Source: Symbiodinium natans
Taxonomy: Eukaryota > Sar > Dinophyceae > Suessiales > Symbiodiniaceae
Direction of reading: 5' to 3'
Length of the DNA stretch: 64,000 nt
NCBI GenBank assembly: GCA_905221605.1
Contig: CAJNDS010002208.1
Location: 345,688-409,687 of the forward strand
A program made the translations under genes and the position numbers. This document shows, piece by piece, positions 50,701-61,660 of this stretch (the stretch's first letter is position 1; each line of letters starts with the position of its first letter). The notes under the pieces are model-generated. The model made no database searches, was not told where the DNA came from, and saw only the letters and a program-made list of their open reading frames with translations.

Positions 50701-51991
50701 GTTTAGGGACGCCCCCACAGCCAGTGCTGCCACATGGCCTCACAAGCAGCAAGGTTGGAGCTCACGTCTTCGCGGATGGCTGCATGTGGGCAACCTCCTG
50801 CCGGGAACGGTCGCTACCAGCATGGAATGTAGATATGTGTCGCACCCCCACCCCCTGCGTTGGGGGCGGTTAAGGGCTTGCATGAAGGTTGCTTGAATGT
50901 CCCAGAGTTTGAGAGCTTAAGGCTTAGGGTCTTCAGGGCTTTGTTGGGTTTTATTCTGAGTTTTGTTAAAGGTTGAGGTTATATAGGGTATCGGGGCGTG
51001 AGGTGAGGGTTTTGGGTTTTGGTGTGGGGGCAGGGGTGACGGCTGGCCGGGGGGGCTTACTGACACCATGTACAGGATTTAGGAATGGGTGATCGGCTTG
51101 CTGACGGAAAGCATGCTGCAAACCCGAACCTCGCATCGCATGTTATATTCCGGATGCTGACACACGCACCAATCTTCGCAAATCTTCGCAATAGCCGGAA
51201 GTGCCTGTCTCGACAGCACGGATTCGATCAGGTGGCAAAGCTCCATTCCGAGTCAAGAACTCAGCGTCCTAGCGAGGATGCATGGACGCATGTGGGATAT
51301 GTGAGTGGCCCAGCAGGGCTCACTTTGTAGGAGGAGTAGCTTGTGAAGCACCAGTGATGCCTACAAAGCTTGCGACATCCTCCCGCGTGAAGATGTCGTT
51401 GGTCACCACGGCCACGGAATACCTGGCAAGCAGTCGTGGTCGCTGCCCTTCTGCAACGAAAGTGGGCACAGACAGGAAGTAGGATGAGCGCAAGATCTGA
51501 AAACTTTCGTCACACAAACGTGTGCAATGCAACTCAGACTTTGAACGTCAACGACATCTTCCATAAAAAGTGCATATAGATACCTATATATATCCACACA
51601 TACACATACATGTATATGTGTAGCTGGAATTTCGGGCGACCCACCTGAACAGGCCAACGACCGAAATCGCGCATGATCGAGCAGCACAAGCCCCTGAAGG
51701 CCCGCCCCCCCCCCCCCCTCCGGGCACCTGTTTCTGAGCGCCAGGCAGAGCTTCATTGTCAGAGCGGTCTTCCTCGGACAAGAGATGGAGGATGTGATGT
51801 TGGTAGTAAATATCGTAGGCTCGGCCTCTTTCAGCCATACAACGTTGTCTGCGAGAAGTCAGTGACTTGCCTGCTTGGCCTGGCCTGTGCCTGCTACAAC
51901 GCAGCACAACCCGGGCAAAGCCTCAGAACTAACCAGAAGCAAGCTTCCCCGAGCCCACTGGCCCACCGATGCCGATGGTAAAGGCTCGCTC
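46865..51991 (-). CDS. ureG: UreG-type urease accessory GTPase (12 exons placed, at least 13 expected)
   Basis: UreG is the SIMIBI-class GTPase that, with UreF, UreH/D and UreE, loads nickel into urease. Exons 5' to 3': 51948-51991, 51728-51772, 51380-51422, 51205-51268, about 50734-50797, 50330-50398, 49451-49484, 49010-49038, 48409-48451, 48225-48258, 48011-48057, 46865-46930. Motifs in order: FTIGIGGPVGSGKT (P-loop), SVAVVTNDIFTRED, DAEFLTRNGALPPDRIRAVE, TGGCPHAAIREDVS with the metal-binding Cys-Pro-His, ESGGDNLAANFSRELADY, IYVIDVAGGDK, VPRKGGPGITQ, SDLLVINKIDLAEAVGADL, MRGSGPTVF, and EGVPEIISHIL near the stop. Phases agree at every linked junction. One exon of about 10 codons between EAM and LLICESGG was not found, and the N-terminal exon(s) before the P-loop are unplaced. 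No other urease gene is in the window, so nickel-urease maturation is inferred from the family. Confidence 0.9.
47137..47330. repeat. (CA)n, (AG)n and GACACA-type simple repeats
   Basis: CA run at about 47137-47161, AG run near 47203-47222, then an imperfect GACACA/GACGCA array to about 47330. All lie in the last intron of ureG. Confidence 0.9.
47520..47634. repeat. (TTC)n trinucleotide repeat, about 38 units; (GAA)n in the ureG transcript
   Basis: An almost perfect TTC run. Because ureG is on the minus strand, the intron RNA carries GAA repeats, which form triplex and R-loop structures in other systems. It lies between exons 48011-48057 and 46865-46930. Confidence 0.95.
47752..47777. repeat. 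(CT)13 microsatellite
   Basis: CT dinucleotide run, also inside the last ureG intron (AG in the sense strand). Confidence 0.95.
49650..49701. repeat. Degenerate TTTAGGG words in a ureG intron
   Basis: TTTTAGGGCTTTAGGGTTTTAG followed by TTTAGGGCTAAGGG. Degenerate interstitial telomere-type repeat. Confidence 0.6.
51704..51718. repeat. Poly-C run (C15)
   Basis: C run directly 3' of the second placed ureG exon; it is poly-G in the transcript, starting about 10 nt inside the intron. Confidence 0.9.
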
Positions 51992-53653
51992 CTGCTTCAA
52001 AGGCAGATCTCTGCATCACATTCCAAGGGCAAGACTGTCCATGTTCAGCCCCCATCAGCCAAGAGAACCTCTGGTCTCCAGATTATTAATCAAAACAAAA
52101 AGCAAGCTCCACATTCTTGGGAAGGCTCCTGCCAATCCCGCCGGGCCCAGAGGGGATGCTCTCGCTCCTGTGGAGGTGTCTGAGAAGCTGGCACTCAGCA
52201 GTAGCAAAACCATTCTCGACCCTCGGTCTCTAATGAGTCTAATGGCAGCAAACCCGGTGCAGTGGAGCGCCGGCATGGACTTCACTTGCACATGGTACAG
52301 CACTAACCATGCAACTGTTGGAGAATTCGCCGCCACGAAGCCCCTTTCCCACGAATGAACTGTAACATCTAGAGCCGTGCTTCGTCCGTGGTACACGACA
52401 TTGATCGTATGCGTACTTGTGTTTGGATTCAGTCTTGCCTGCGATGTGTGGTCTTGGTTTGATAGTGGTTCAGTCGTGATTGTTTTCGAGTTGTTTGTTT
52501 ACCTGTCGTGTACTATGTGCTGCGCCGTGTGAGCTGTTCTCACTACTAGTGTTATCATGCGGCGTAGCGCGTACATGGAATGAAGCTGTCGAGTTGGGAA
52601 GAAGATGCAAACTGTGTCGGTGTCGGGGGTGGAGGGGAGGGGGCAGGGCGGGGGGAACAATGGCATTGTGCCCGGTACCGAGTGCAGAAATGGTCGTCGA
52701 CAAGCTCGTACCCCTATACTCCCAATATTAGAAGTCAGAAGTGTGCAACGCAGCATGTGCGAAGGCTGCTTCGAAGCATATAGCTTCCATGCGGATATAA
52801 ACTCGCATGACATGTGTGAATTGCGAATGTGCGACCAAACGGCACATGCACAGCTTCCCCCCGCCCCCCCTCCAGAAGTCCCAAAAACTGAAGAAAAACG
52901 GAAAGCACCCCGCTCCGAGAAGCGGCCCGGATGGTCTAAGTCTTCGTGGCTGTGTCCGTGGCCCGAGCCATGAACTGCTGAAGGGTGTCGTCGTGGCGCG
53001 CGCTAAGCGTCACACATCGTAGCGTCAGAAGATGTGTGTATATAGAACGCTGGCCCCAGCTCCACAAGGGATTCTGGGCGCTTTCCGGGCTTCTGGAAAG
53101 CTTCGGTACTCAGGCTTTCATGGGTTCAGAACTGGATTCCAGATTAAGATTTTGGGAGCAGCTGGGGTTTCAAGGCCTGGGCGCAAAGCAAGTGTAGGTT
53201 TCAATCCTAAGGGGGCCAGGACAGCTGCACAGGCATCCCATTTAGTGCTTCAGGCACATGCCAGGTTTGTTTATGTTCTTAGGGCTCTGCGTCCCAAACC
53301 GAACCTGCGATCGTCTCCTCGAGCCTGTACACTTCATCGGAATGAGGGGATTTAGGCTACCTTTTGCATCCCCTCGTCAATACGGTTTCTTATGAGTTAG
53401 GATCTAATCAATCCAATCCCTCACTCCCAACCTCAGCCCCCCTTGCGGGCCGCACCGTGCCCGCCGTGGAAGCGGCAGAAGGCAGGAAAAGATCGCCGCG
53501 GGGCGGCGAACCGCACAGCTCCCAAGGCAGAACCCGCCGCACGGAACATGGCGACGTAGCAAGAATGGCACGTGTTCACTCCGTCTGCTCCTTCAGCTTT
53601 ACCTACAGTCTAAACATTGCAAGCCATGAATGCAGAGGCCACGGGCGAATAGC

Positions 53654-53988
53654 CTGGCAAGACTGCTCACTTTAGGCATGTACATGCTGTTGGTTTTGGC
53701 ATCTCTGGACGGCAATTAGGAGAAACTGATGTAGAAGAACTACTTGATGACATCTGCTGTACTCTTCAGCTTTACGAGAAACTTTACTGTCGAGTTGTGA
53801 AAGTCGGCATTGCCAGCCGTAAACTTCCAGCCGCAGGAAAAAGTTCCAGGGCGCTAACCACCGAAGAACGTGCAACACGACTCCGAGACACGTGCATAGA
53901 AAAATCACGAAACAGGAGGGAAAGAATGATAGAAGCAGCCCAAGACAGGATAAACACATCACAGAGTTTCTCGACGGGAGGCGCATAG
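53654..53988 (+). CDS. Possible plus-strand exon or ORF, unidentified
   Basis: A frame of about 111 codons stays open from just after a TAG (with a TTTAG|G acceptor-like site near 53673) to a TAG. It reads through GFGISGRQLGETDVEELL, DDICCTLQLYEKLYCRVVK, RALTTEERATRLRDT and CIEKSRNRRERMIEAAQDR. The composition is charged and protein-like, with more A/T-rich codons than the other genes here. It is the only candidate on the plus strand and no family is recognised, so it may be chance or a foreign fragment. Confidence 0.25.
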
Positions 53989-56569
53989 CTCAATTCGATC
54001 TTGCAAACTGATCCACGACTTATCGATCAAGCCCTTGTGGCTACCTTAGGCGCAGGCCCCAGCGCCCCATAGTTGAAAGGGAAACCTGAGCCGCTCTGTC
54101 TTCCATATGCTTCAAGTGATTTCATGCATGGGCAGCAGGAGTAGAAAAGAGACTCATGACTTGAGACGCTGCAACCTGCAAGCCTTCTACGAGTTTTTGG
54201 TCCTTTACGCAGTCCATCGGCCTTGGGGTTCTGGGCTTAGGCTTTTTGGGAGGTTTCCGGGGCTCTTAATCTACCTTCCAAAAGGTGGTTGGTTGATGAA
54301 GCCGGTGTCTGGAGGCATCCGTTTGGCTGGCCAGTTCTCTGTGGAGTATCCCAGCTGCGCTTGCCAGGCCTTGAGCGGCTCCAGAATTCCGGGTTCCAGG
54401 ATTCAAAATCCCGGACGGATTTCAGAACGGCAGCACATCGGCTTCCACTCCCCAACCAGAACACCTCCTTAATAAAGGGAATCACTCTGATGTGGGAACA
54501 CCCTCAAGGAAAGCCGTGAATTTGGTGCATAGATAACGGACCCTGGTACCTCATCCGTACAATACACCCACCATATACTTGCGGTTTCCATGCTTTTCCT
54601 CACACGAAAATGCAGACTTGGTGGCCCTGGTACTGCGGCCACGAAGAGGCCTGCCACCTCGCCAGCTGTGCTTAGGGTCCGAGATTTTTGTTGTTGACTG
54701 CGGTTCAGTCCTTCCAACTTTATGGTTCAGAATGCGATGCTTAGAGCCTTGGGATGTTGAAAAGGTGGTTTCTCCCAGGAGAGCCTGCACTTTTCAGAGG
54801 TTTACTTGTAACGGCAAGGAGCCGGTGGTTCTTGAGCCATCCTTTAGGATGCAAGGCGTGCTGAAGGTGAGGGCAAGAGCACGCTGCAAATCGAAGCCTG
54901 CCTCGCTTGCTGGAGCTGCATCCCCTCCCAACCTCGGCCGTCTCACAGATTTTGAGGATGTTTCGAGGATGCAGGGTTCGTCCAGAGCGTGTACGCTGAG
55001 GGTTGGCTGAACAAGCTGCAAGAACCGAGCTATAACGTACGTGAAGGTGTGTCTCTCTGTGTGTGTGTGTTCATGTCTCGTGCACCCAAAGTTCCTGAGC
55101 CCTGCATCATCTTCCGCAGCTAAAGTTCGGCGTGCGAAAGCTGGTCAAGCTCTGAGCACCCCGCCGTCCCAGTCGTACCATCCCTGCTGCCACCTCCCGG
55201 TTGAGGTGCACGGATAAAAAAAACGAGAGGACGTGGGGGGGGGGGTCTGTTTTGTTGGAGAGTTAAGCCTTTGGCATTCGGGGTTCTGAGTTTCAGGTGC
55301 AGTAGTGCGTGTTTTAGGCCATCGGTCTTCTGCATACCGTACGGTGTTCTCGGGCTTTGGGTGTTTCTGGCTATGTGGGCTAAGAAGAGTCCTGTGAGGA
55401 GCCATCAAACCTCACCAAGATCTGCTGACAGAAGCCTAAGAAGCCTCATCCCGACTGTCGAGTGACCCCTAAGAGGTAGAAGAGTGGCGGAGGTCTTGCG
55501 CTCGCCCAGGTGGGCTAGGCCTAAAAGCAAGCACCAGGGGGAAAGAGAATTTTAAGACCGGCAAGGCCACAAGATTGGCATGCCCTGTGGGACAGCGGGA
55601 CATCCGATCTAGCTGCTTCAGACTTCTGGCATGCTGACACGCGCCTATCAGCTTCAGGAGAGCAGAGCTCACCTCATCAGTTGGATCAGGTGTCGGCTTC
55701 GGAGTTCAGAGAGGGGAGGGGGTTGGGGGGGAGACTCTTGCGCAACCTTCTCTACTCAACGACCTACACTGATGCACGGATCTACGCAGCGTTGAATGTT
55801 TTACTGCCGGGCAAATACATCGAGCCAACAAATCACTTGCCGTGGCGTGCACGACCTCAACCCTCAGTCGTCCGACCAAAAGGCCCAAGGTCGAGCCCTG
55901 ACTAAGCAACCGTCGATCTGAAGCGGGGCAGCTGAGGCCTGGGCTATTGGATGCCATGATACTGAGAAAAAGGTTGAGGGTCAAGAGCGCATCGCTTCCA
56001 GCCTGTGCACATCCCGCTCCCTTCCAGCACAACCAAGGACAAGAAAAACAACCGTCACGATGCCCTACTCATGCCTGCAAATGCGACAGTGATGGCCCCT
56101 ACTGCGAACATAGCTAGGTCTACACACTTTGTTGGGAAGCTTGGCTTATGATTAACACACAGCAGCTGCAGCACGGACAGGGTCAAGTACGACAGAGCCA
56201 CATGCCCTCGCTTCAAGTTTAACAGTGTGCCCTTGAGGACTTTCAATGCATGGCTCAGCTACTTTCATGTCCAACAGCCCAACCCCAAGAAAGTCGTCAA
56301 TCGATTTGGGTCCTGAACACGATGTGTTTAGAATGCTATGCTTCTGGGCCGTTGGAAGCCCTAACCCTTCGAAACCCGACCTCTCGTAAGAGCAAAACCC
56401 AACACCCGAAGCCCAAACCCCTGCCCTCCCCCTCCCCCCTCCTCCTCCTCCCACCCCCGCAAACCCTGAGCGTGGCGCCGTGTGGCTGCGGCCGTAGCGT
56501 TGCACACCAAGACGCTGCGCCCAAGCGTCCAGAGAGCCGGTGGGCCTCAGGGTCACATACACATCCCCA

Positions 56570-56592
56570 TACATATAATATATATATATATA

Positions 56593-56623
<31 letters not shown>

Positions 56624-56856
56624 AGGTAGGTAGGTAGGTAGGTAGGTAGGTAGGTAGGTAGGTATGTATGTTTGTATATACATATGGACATATGGACATA
56701 TGGACATATAGACATATAGACATATAGACACATAGACATATAGACACATAGACATATAGACATATATACATATATACATATATGCATATTTGCATATATG
56801 CATATATGCAGATATACATGTGTACATATGAACATATACACATATACACATATATA
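56570..56856. repeat. Compound microsatellite: (TA)n, (GT)n, (TATG)n, (TAGG)n, (GACATAT)n
   Basis: TA and GT runs lead into ATGT, then about ten GTAG units, then an array of CATATGGA / CATATAGA heptamers and related words to about 56856. Directly seen; it generates the long Tyr/Ile/Cys-rich frames. Confidence 0.95.
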
Positions 56857-57555
56857 ATCGAAAGAGATGAATACTTTCATATGCACAAGCGATACACCGT
56901 TGCAGATGCACATACATGTGCAACAATGCGCATGTCTCGCTTCTTGTGAAGTTGAGCGGTGTGGGCGTAAGGGCTTTAGAGGCTGATGCTTCGGGGTTGA
57001 GGACTGGGTTTACAGTCAGGAGTCTCAAAACGAGTGAATGCTTACTGACTGCCCCGCCAAAAAATGAATGGCTCTCTGCCTCAAGAGCGTGTCGGAAGGG
57101 CCGACTCTGCTTTGAGAACCTTGCCTAGACACGCACTCTCATGTGTTGTCGTTCGCACGCCGGAGAGCCCTCCCCGAAGGAAGGACTCCAGCTTCGGGGC
57201 TGTAGCTTATCAGCCTTGTTCATGCACGGAGGTAGATCAGACAGCACCATAGACCTAGCACCCTTCACGTTTCCCTTTACAGACATACATACAGACATAT
57301 ATGCATACATGTGCGTGCGCGCGTCCATGCGCGCGTGTGTGCAAATGTGTGTGCGCAAATGTGTGTGCGCATAAACAAGGCGGAACAATCGAAGGGCTGA
57401 CTGAAAGAAACAGCGGGCGAATAAAGTACGACATGAAGGTCGAGAAACGATGCTGCTAGTAATTGAGTGGAGTGAGTTAATGAGTAAGTGAGCGAGTGAG
57501 TGTGTGAGTGGATGAATATATGTGTATCGGACTGGCTTGAGCGGCTTGAGGGTCT

Positions 57556-59233
57556 TCAAGGGTAGTCCTCCTCTCCTTTAGCAGGCTCTGTGTCAAGCTG
57601 CAGATACTCGCGAAGCTCATGGAGGCGTCGACCTCGAGGCAGGCCCGGTTTGGTGGTGTCGACACAGCACACTGAATCAAGAATCTTGGTTCTGCCTTTT
57701 TGTTCCCGTGGGGGTTGCAATGCCAAAAGTGTACAGGTCGTAGCTCAGCCTTTGCTCAGCCTTTTTGGTCCAGGCTGCTGACAGACAGTGAATTGTCGAT
57801 ACATTACAGTTTTTGTGAGCCCCGCTGCCACAATTTCAGTAGCGCGTGCCCTCACGAACACTTCCACGGATACTTTCGGGTCGAGATCACCTCCAGGGGG
57901 CCATGACACGGCATGGGACAGCCAGAGCAGAAGGGCGTATGACTCAGAATGCCCAGTTCGCCTCACTTCTTAGATGCTCTGACCCCGTGTCTGGTAGTTC
58001 GCGCCTGGCTTCCTTGTTCTGCCAAGAACCCTTAATTGTTTAGAGAGTTTAGGGGTCTCGGTGATGGAACCCTACAGCTAACTCGCATTCTAGTGCCAAC
58101 CAGCCTGGTTGCTGCAGTAGACAATGACCTCCTGGCCATCCCCCGGGTCAAACTCGATGGAGTCGTAACCTTTGGCCCGGGTTTGGAGAGGGAAGAATCA
58201 GGGAATCAGGGTGGGCTGGTTTTTTCCAGAAACCGTCCGCCGTCCGCTTCATTTCATTTAAACAGCCTCTAGCTGGTTGAGGCTCGCTGCCTGCGGCACA
58301 CACACCATAGGTTCATACATCCGCAACTGAGCAACTGCTGCACACAAGCTTCCCACTTGTTCCGCTGTTTTTTTGTTCCTACTTGGGCTGTTCCAAACAT
58401 CTCCCCTTGTTTGGCCACGGACTGAAGGTGCGCAAAACCATCTCAAAGGCCTAACCCATCCAGGACCATTAAACTCCAGACCTTTCAGATCGAGCCATGT
58501 CGAGGCTACCTCGAGAAATCTTTGCCCTTTGGGGACCTTCCAACTAAACAGGCCTGTTTTCCTACCGGGCTCCGGGAGACAATGCCAAACAGCCATGACC
58601 CGCGTCCCCAGGGAAACACAATGGGGTCCTTTCACCTTTGAGGGGTCTCTGTTTTTCGTAAGTCTCCCCCCCTCAAAAAAACAAAACACTCTAAAAAATG
58701 TCCAAAAATTAAATCACTGACCTAAATCCATACCATAAACGGCTCCCCCTGTCCACCAGCAAAGGAGCCAGCAGCGAGGAGACCCGTACCATGCAGCGTC
58801 TGCCCATCAATCTTGCATTTGCTATCTCCCTGCGCCACGTTGCCGATACCTGAGCAGGGTCTAACCCAGAAGAGTCAGTCTCTGGAGTAAGGCTTCAGGG
58901 CTTGGGTTCTCAAGATTGCACTTCCACTATGTACAGCACGATCTACAGCCATCTTCGCTACCCTCGCTGGATTCCGGGCCATCCGGAGCTTTTACAAAGC
59001 GAGCTCCGACATCTCGAGCCATACCGGACATCTCCTGTCGAGGTGCGGACTTGCACTTCAATCATGAAGCCCTTGTGGGAGTCGGGGCCGATGGCTTTGG
59101 TGACTGTTGCCTCCGGGGTCCTTGCAGCAAGGGCACTGGCATGCCTCTCTCTGCTTCCGAAAGTCTTGAAGGCTTCTTTGGAAAGATCAAATGTCAGGGG
59201 TTCCCCGCCTTCCACCAAAACAAAAGCAACCAC
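57556..59233 (-). CDS. 3' part of a multi-exon gene, tentatively ADP-ribosyltransferase fold
   Basis: Four phase-compatible minus-strand exons: 59035-59233 (VVAFVLVEGGEPLTFDL ... GFMIEVQVRTST), 58105-58169 (GYDSIEFDPGDGQEVIVYCS), 57860-57890 (VISTRKYPWK) and 57556-57632 (RRLHELREYLQLDTEPAKG to TGA). Each starts after AG|G; donors are GA, GC and GT. The order VQVRT ... GYDSI ... EVIVYCSNQ resembles the core of PARP/Gig2-like ADP-ribosyltransferase domains, where an Arg or His strand, a GYDS turn and an E-x-V-V-Y strand follow each other. This is pattern resemblance from memory, not an alignment; an exon could be missing between the first two. Upstream exons were not found. Confidence 0.45.
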
Positions 59234-61216
59234 CTGTCGGGTTTCAGGCGTCATTTTGGCAGCATTCAGGCAAGTCCCAATTTCCTCCCTCTCCCCCTGC
59301 TTTTCCTGTGGAGGGGTGGGGGGGGGGGCATAGGCCTTGCACCCCAGCTCCCTGTCCCAATCTTGTTTCCAGACTCTGGGGACGCCCATCACAAGACATA
59401 CTCCGAAGAGCACTCGTGAACATTAGATCTACCGAATCACGGGTCAATCGAATGCCGCCCTCGCATGGGCATGCGCAGTACGCACACAGCACGCAGCATC
59501 TGCTGCAGCCTCTCTCTCTCTCTCCCTCCCTCTCTCCCTCCCTCCCTCCCTTCCTTCCAGGCGATTAGGTCACTACGTCACCAGTGCCAGCATAAGACTT
59601 GTTGAACAAACAGCTGATTTGAGCAGGCCTTCCAGCACTCAACTCTTCACATGATCTCTGTGTTCTTAAGCATCACGCTTGCTACTGCTGGCATGTACAT
59701 CCACATAATCTTAACAGCGGGGGCTCCGGGCGAAGTAGATGCCGCCACCACACCAGCCGGATCGGCCCAGCTTGAAGCCCTCACTGAGAATCCTTTGCTT
59801 GGTTCATGAGGCACATGGAGTCTTACAAGGTCTTGTGCTACCAGAGGTTTCGACGCAGACATCCTCATGTTCTTGGCACCATCGTGGCGGCATCTACTTT
59901 GGACCTGCTGCTCTGGGAAAGAGGGTATGGCTGGGGGGGAAGTTGCTGTGTGAGAATGAGCCACGCTCTCGGCTTCCAGAAAATCTCGTTAGCGGCAAGC
60001 AGTCGAATAGCACGGTGCAAAAAACTCACAAGCCTTTCCAACATGGGCCCGGCGTCTTAGGGCCAATGTCGCAGCCAGTCTGCAAGGGCCGTTGGATACA
60101 GCTCGTTGTTTCGGGTCAGGGCTTCAGATCAGGGCTTGCGGTTCATCTGTTTCGTGGCTACTCGCCTAGCAAAGGGGCGGGGAACCGACAGAGAGTAGAA
60201 AGAACCTCGAAGAAGAAGGTATCAGACCACCCTACGACGACTCATGTAGGCCTGAGGTAGGGATCGGTGAAGAGCAAGTCTTGTCTCGCCAATGAAACAT
60301 GTCTCGATGCCACGAGGCTTGACATCTACAAGCCGTTGTGGTCGCGACGACACGCTGCAACAATTCTAATCGTACCGTGAGTCTTCAGTTTCAAACCCTC
60401 CGACCACCCCGAGACTCAACCAGCCTGATGGTAGACAGTGATCACATTTCCAATCGCACTGCGGCTCCTCGGCTGATCAAGCTGCACGGCCGCAAGCAGT
60501 CGGAAGCTGCACACCCACTAGGAGTCGGAAGCCCGAGAAAAAGCCCATGCACAACCTAAGTCTACGGCAGAGAGAAATAGCGAGTTGGCTTGCGTAAACG
60601 GCGTTCATACCAAGAGCATGGTGATGTCGTCATCATCATCATCGTCGTCATCATCATCATCATCATCTTTGGGGCGTCTTTATCATCACTACAACCATCA
60701 CAACCAGCAGCAGTAGCAGCACCAGCACGTCTCGTCAACAACTGGGAACAGCTTCATCAACTAGTGACGAGTGTGGCTGGGGAATGGTTTGATCTGGCCT
60801 GCCTCAGAATTTACAATCACAAAGAAATCATCCTACAAAGTGCTAGACATGACTGCCAAAGGCATACCGACTTCTGGCGGTAATTGCTGCAGAAGCGCAA
60901 TTACAGTTATGGTTGTAGTGGTTGTCAGTGCACGAAGGGCTGTTTTAGAAGCTTCGGCATAGCGCAGGTCTTGCAGCCAAAAGTCGAACAGTCTGCGCTG
61001 CCTGAAGATGAGGGTGTGTTGGCGGGGTGCGAGTGGCTCGGCACGACGCAGGTATGCCAATGGATCACCTTGGAGCGAGTGCAGTGCCTGAAAGCCTCCA
61101 TCCAACTTCAGGTTCCAAAGAGTCGGGATCTGTGAAGCCCTGCTGAGATCATCGATGCCAACGTACGCATTTCCTACTTGACCGAATCAACCTGCGTGGC
61201 CAACCCCCTTTAGCCT
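59234..61216. other. Gap with possible unplaced exons
   Basis: Probably holds upstream exons of the ADP-ribosyltransferase-like gene. A minus-strand frame at about 60833-61125 (GGFQALHSLQGDPLAYLRR ... LFDFWLQDLRYAEAS) follows a CACAG and looks partly protein-like but could not be linked. It also contains a (CT)n tract near 59512-59560 and an (ATC)n tract at 60628-60669. Confidence 0.4.
60628..60669. repeat. (ATC)n microsatellite
   Basis: GTCATCATCATCATCGTCGTCATC... run, directly seen. Confidence 0.9.
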
Positions 61217-61660
61217 TTAGCTGTTCGGCCAAGGAGCCGGCCACCATCTCACGGAACGGCAAATGGGCGGATCGTGATGCGCGCGCCAGCGGCAGCAAGC
61301 ATTGCCCGCCCCGCAGAAGCTGGAGCACTCACCAGGCCCATGGCACTTGTACCAGCAATTGGCTCCCATATGCCAGAGCCCCGAGCCTCCTAGCTCTTCC
61401 TCCTCCGGGCTAGCGCCCAAGGTGTCCGAGTCTGAAGGCACGGGCATCTCCGGGCAAAGCGGGTCGCAGTTCAACCACTTGGGATGAGAACCCGGTGGCA
61501 GAGACTCCGAATCCGAAGCATCCGGTGTGCCCCGGTGCTGCAAGGCATTCAAGGCACAGGATCCCTCTGCCTCACACTCATCATTGGTCGCGAGGGCGTC
61601 TGAGAGGCTCTCTCCGCTGCAGAGCGCCAAGGCCGAAGCCAGCGCCCAAAGGCGGAGCAT
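61217..61660 (-). CDS. Small secreted Cys-rich protein, 147 aa, intronless
   Basis: Complete ORF. Residues 1-18 (MLRLWALASALALCSGES) form a clear signal peptide. After it comes NDECEAEGSCALNALQHRG, a segment I associate with dinoflagellate secreted proteins, then an acidic linker (80-92), then a compact Cys cluster CWYKCHGPGECSSFCGAG and NACCRW (102-125) and a last Cys at 134 (PPICRSVRWWP). The 12 Cys of the predicted mature chain suggest disulfides and extracellular or thecal location. The function of this family is not known to me. A C-rich stretch lies just before the ATG. The frame ends soon after the Cys cluster, so it could be a full short protein or a truncated member of a longer family. 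Confidence 0.8.
   Translation of the reverse strand: MLRLWALASALALCSGESLSDALATNDECEAEGSCALNALQHRGTPDASDSESLPPGSHPKWLNCDPLCPEMPVPSDSDTLGASPEEEELGGSGLWHMGANCWYKCHGPGECSSFCGAGNACCRWRAHHDPPICRSVRWWPAPWPNS

Larger units (their letters stand above)
51992..57555. other. Spacer 5' of ureG with microsatellites
   Basis: Should contain the N-terminal exon(s) of ureG, which I could not place. It includes G/C-rich runs, a G10 run near 55228-55237, an unusual plus-strand ORF at 53654-53988 and the large tetranucleotide/heptanucleotide microsatellite at 56570-56856. The 253-codon and 230-codon minus-strand frames around 56.2-57.0 kb are produced by that microsatellite. Confidence 0.5.

Noticed and set aside
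56152-57028. Long minus-strand ORFs rich in Tyr, Ile and Cys
   Set aside because: They are translations of the compound microsatellite at 56570-56856.
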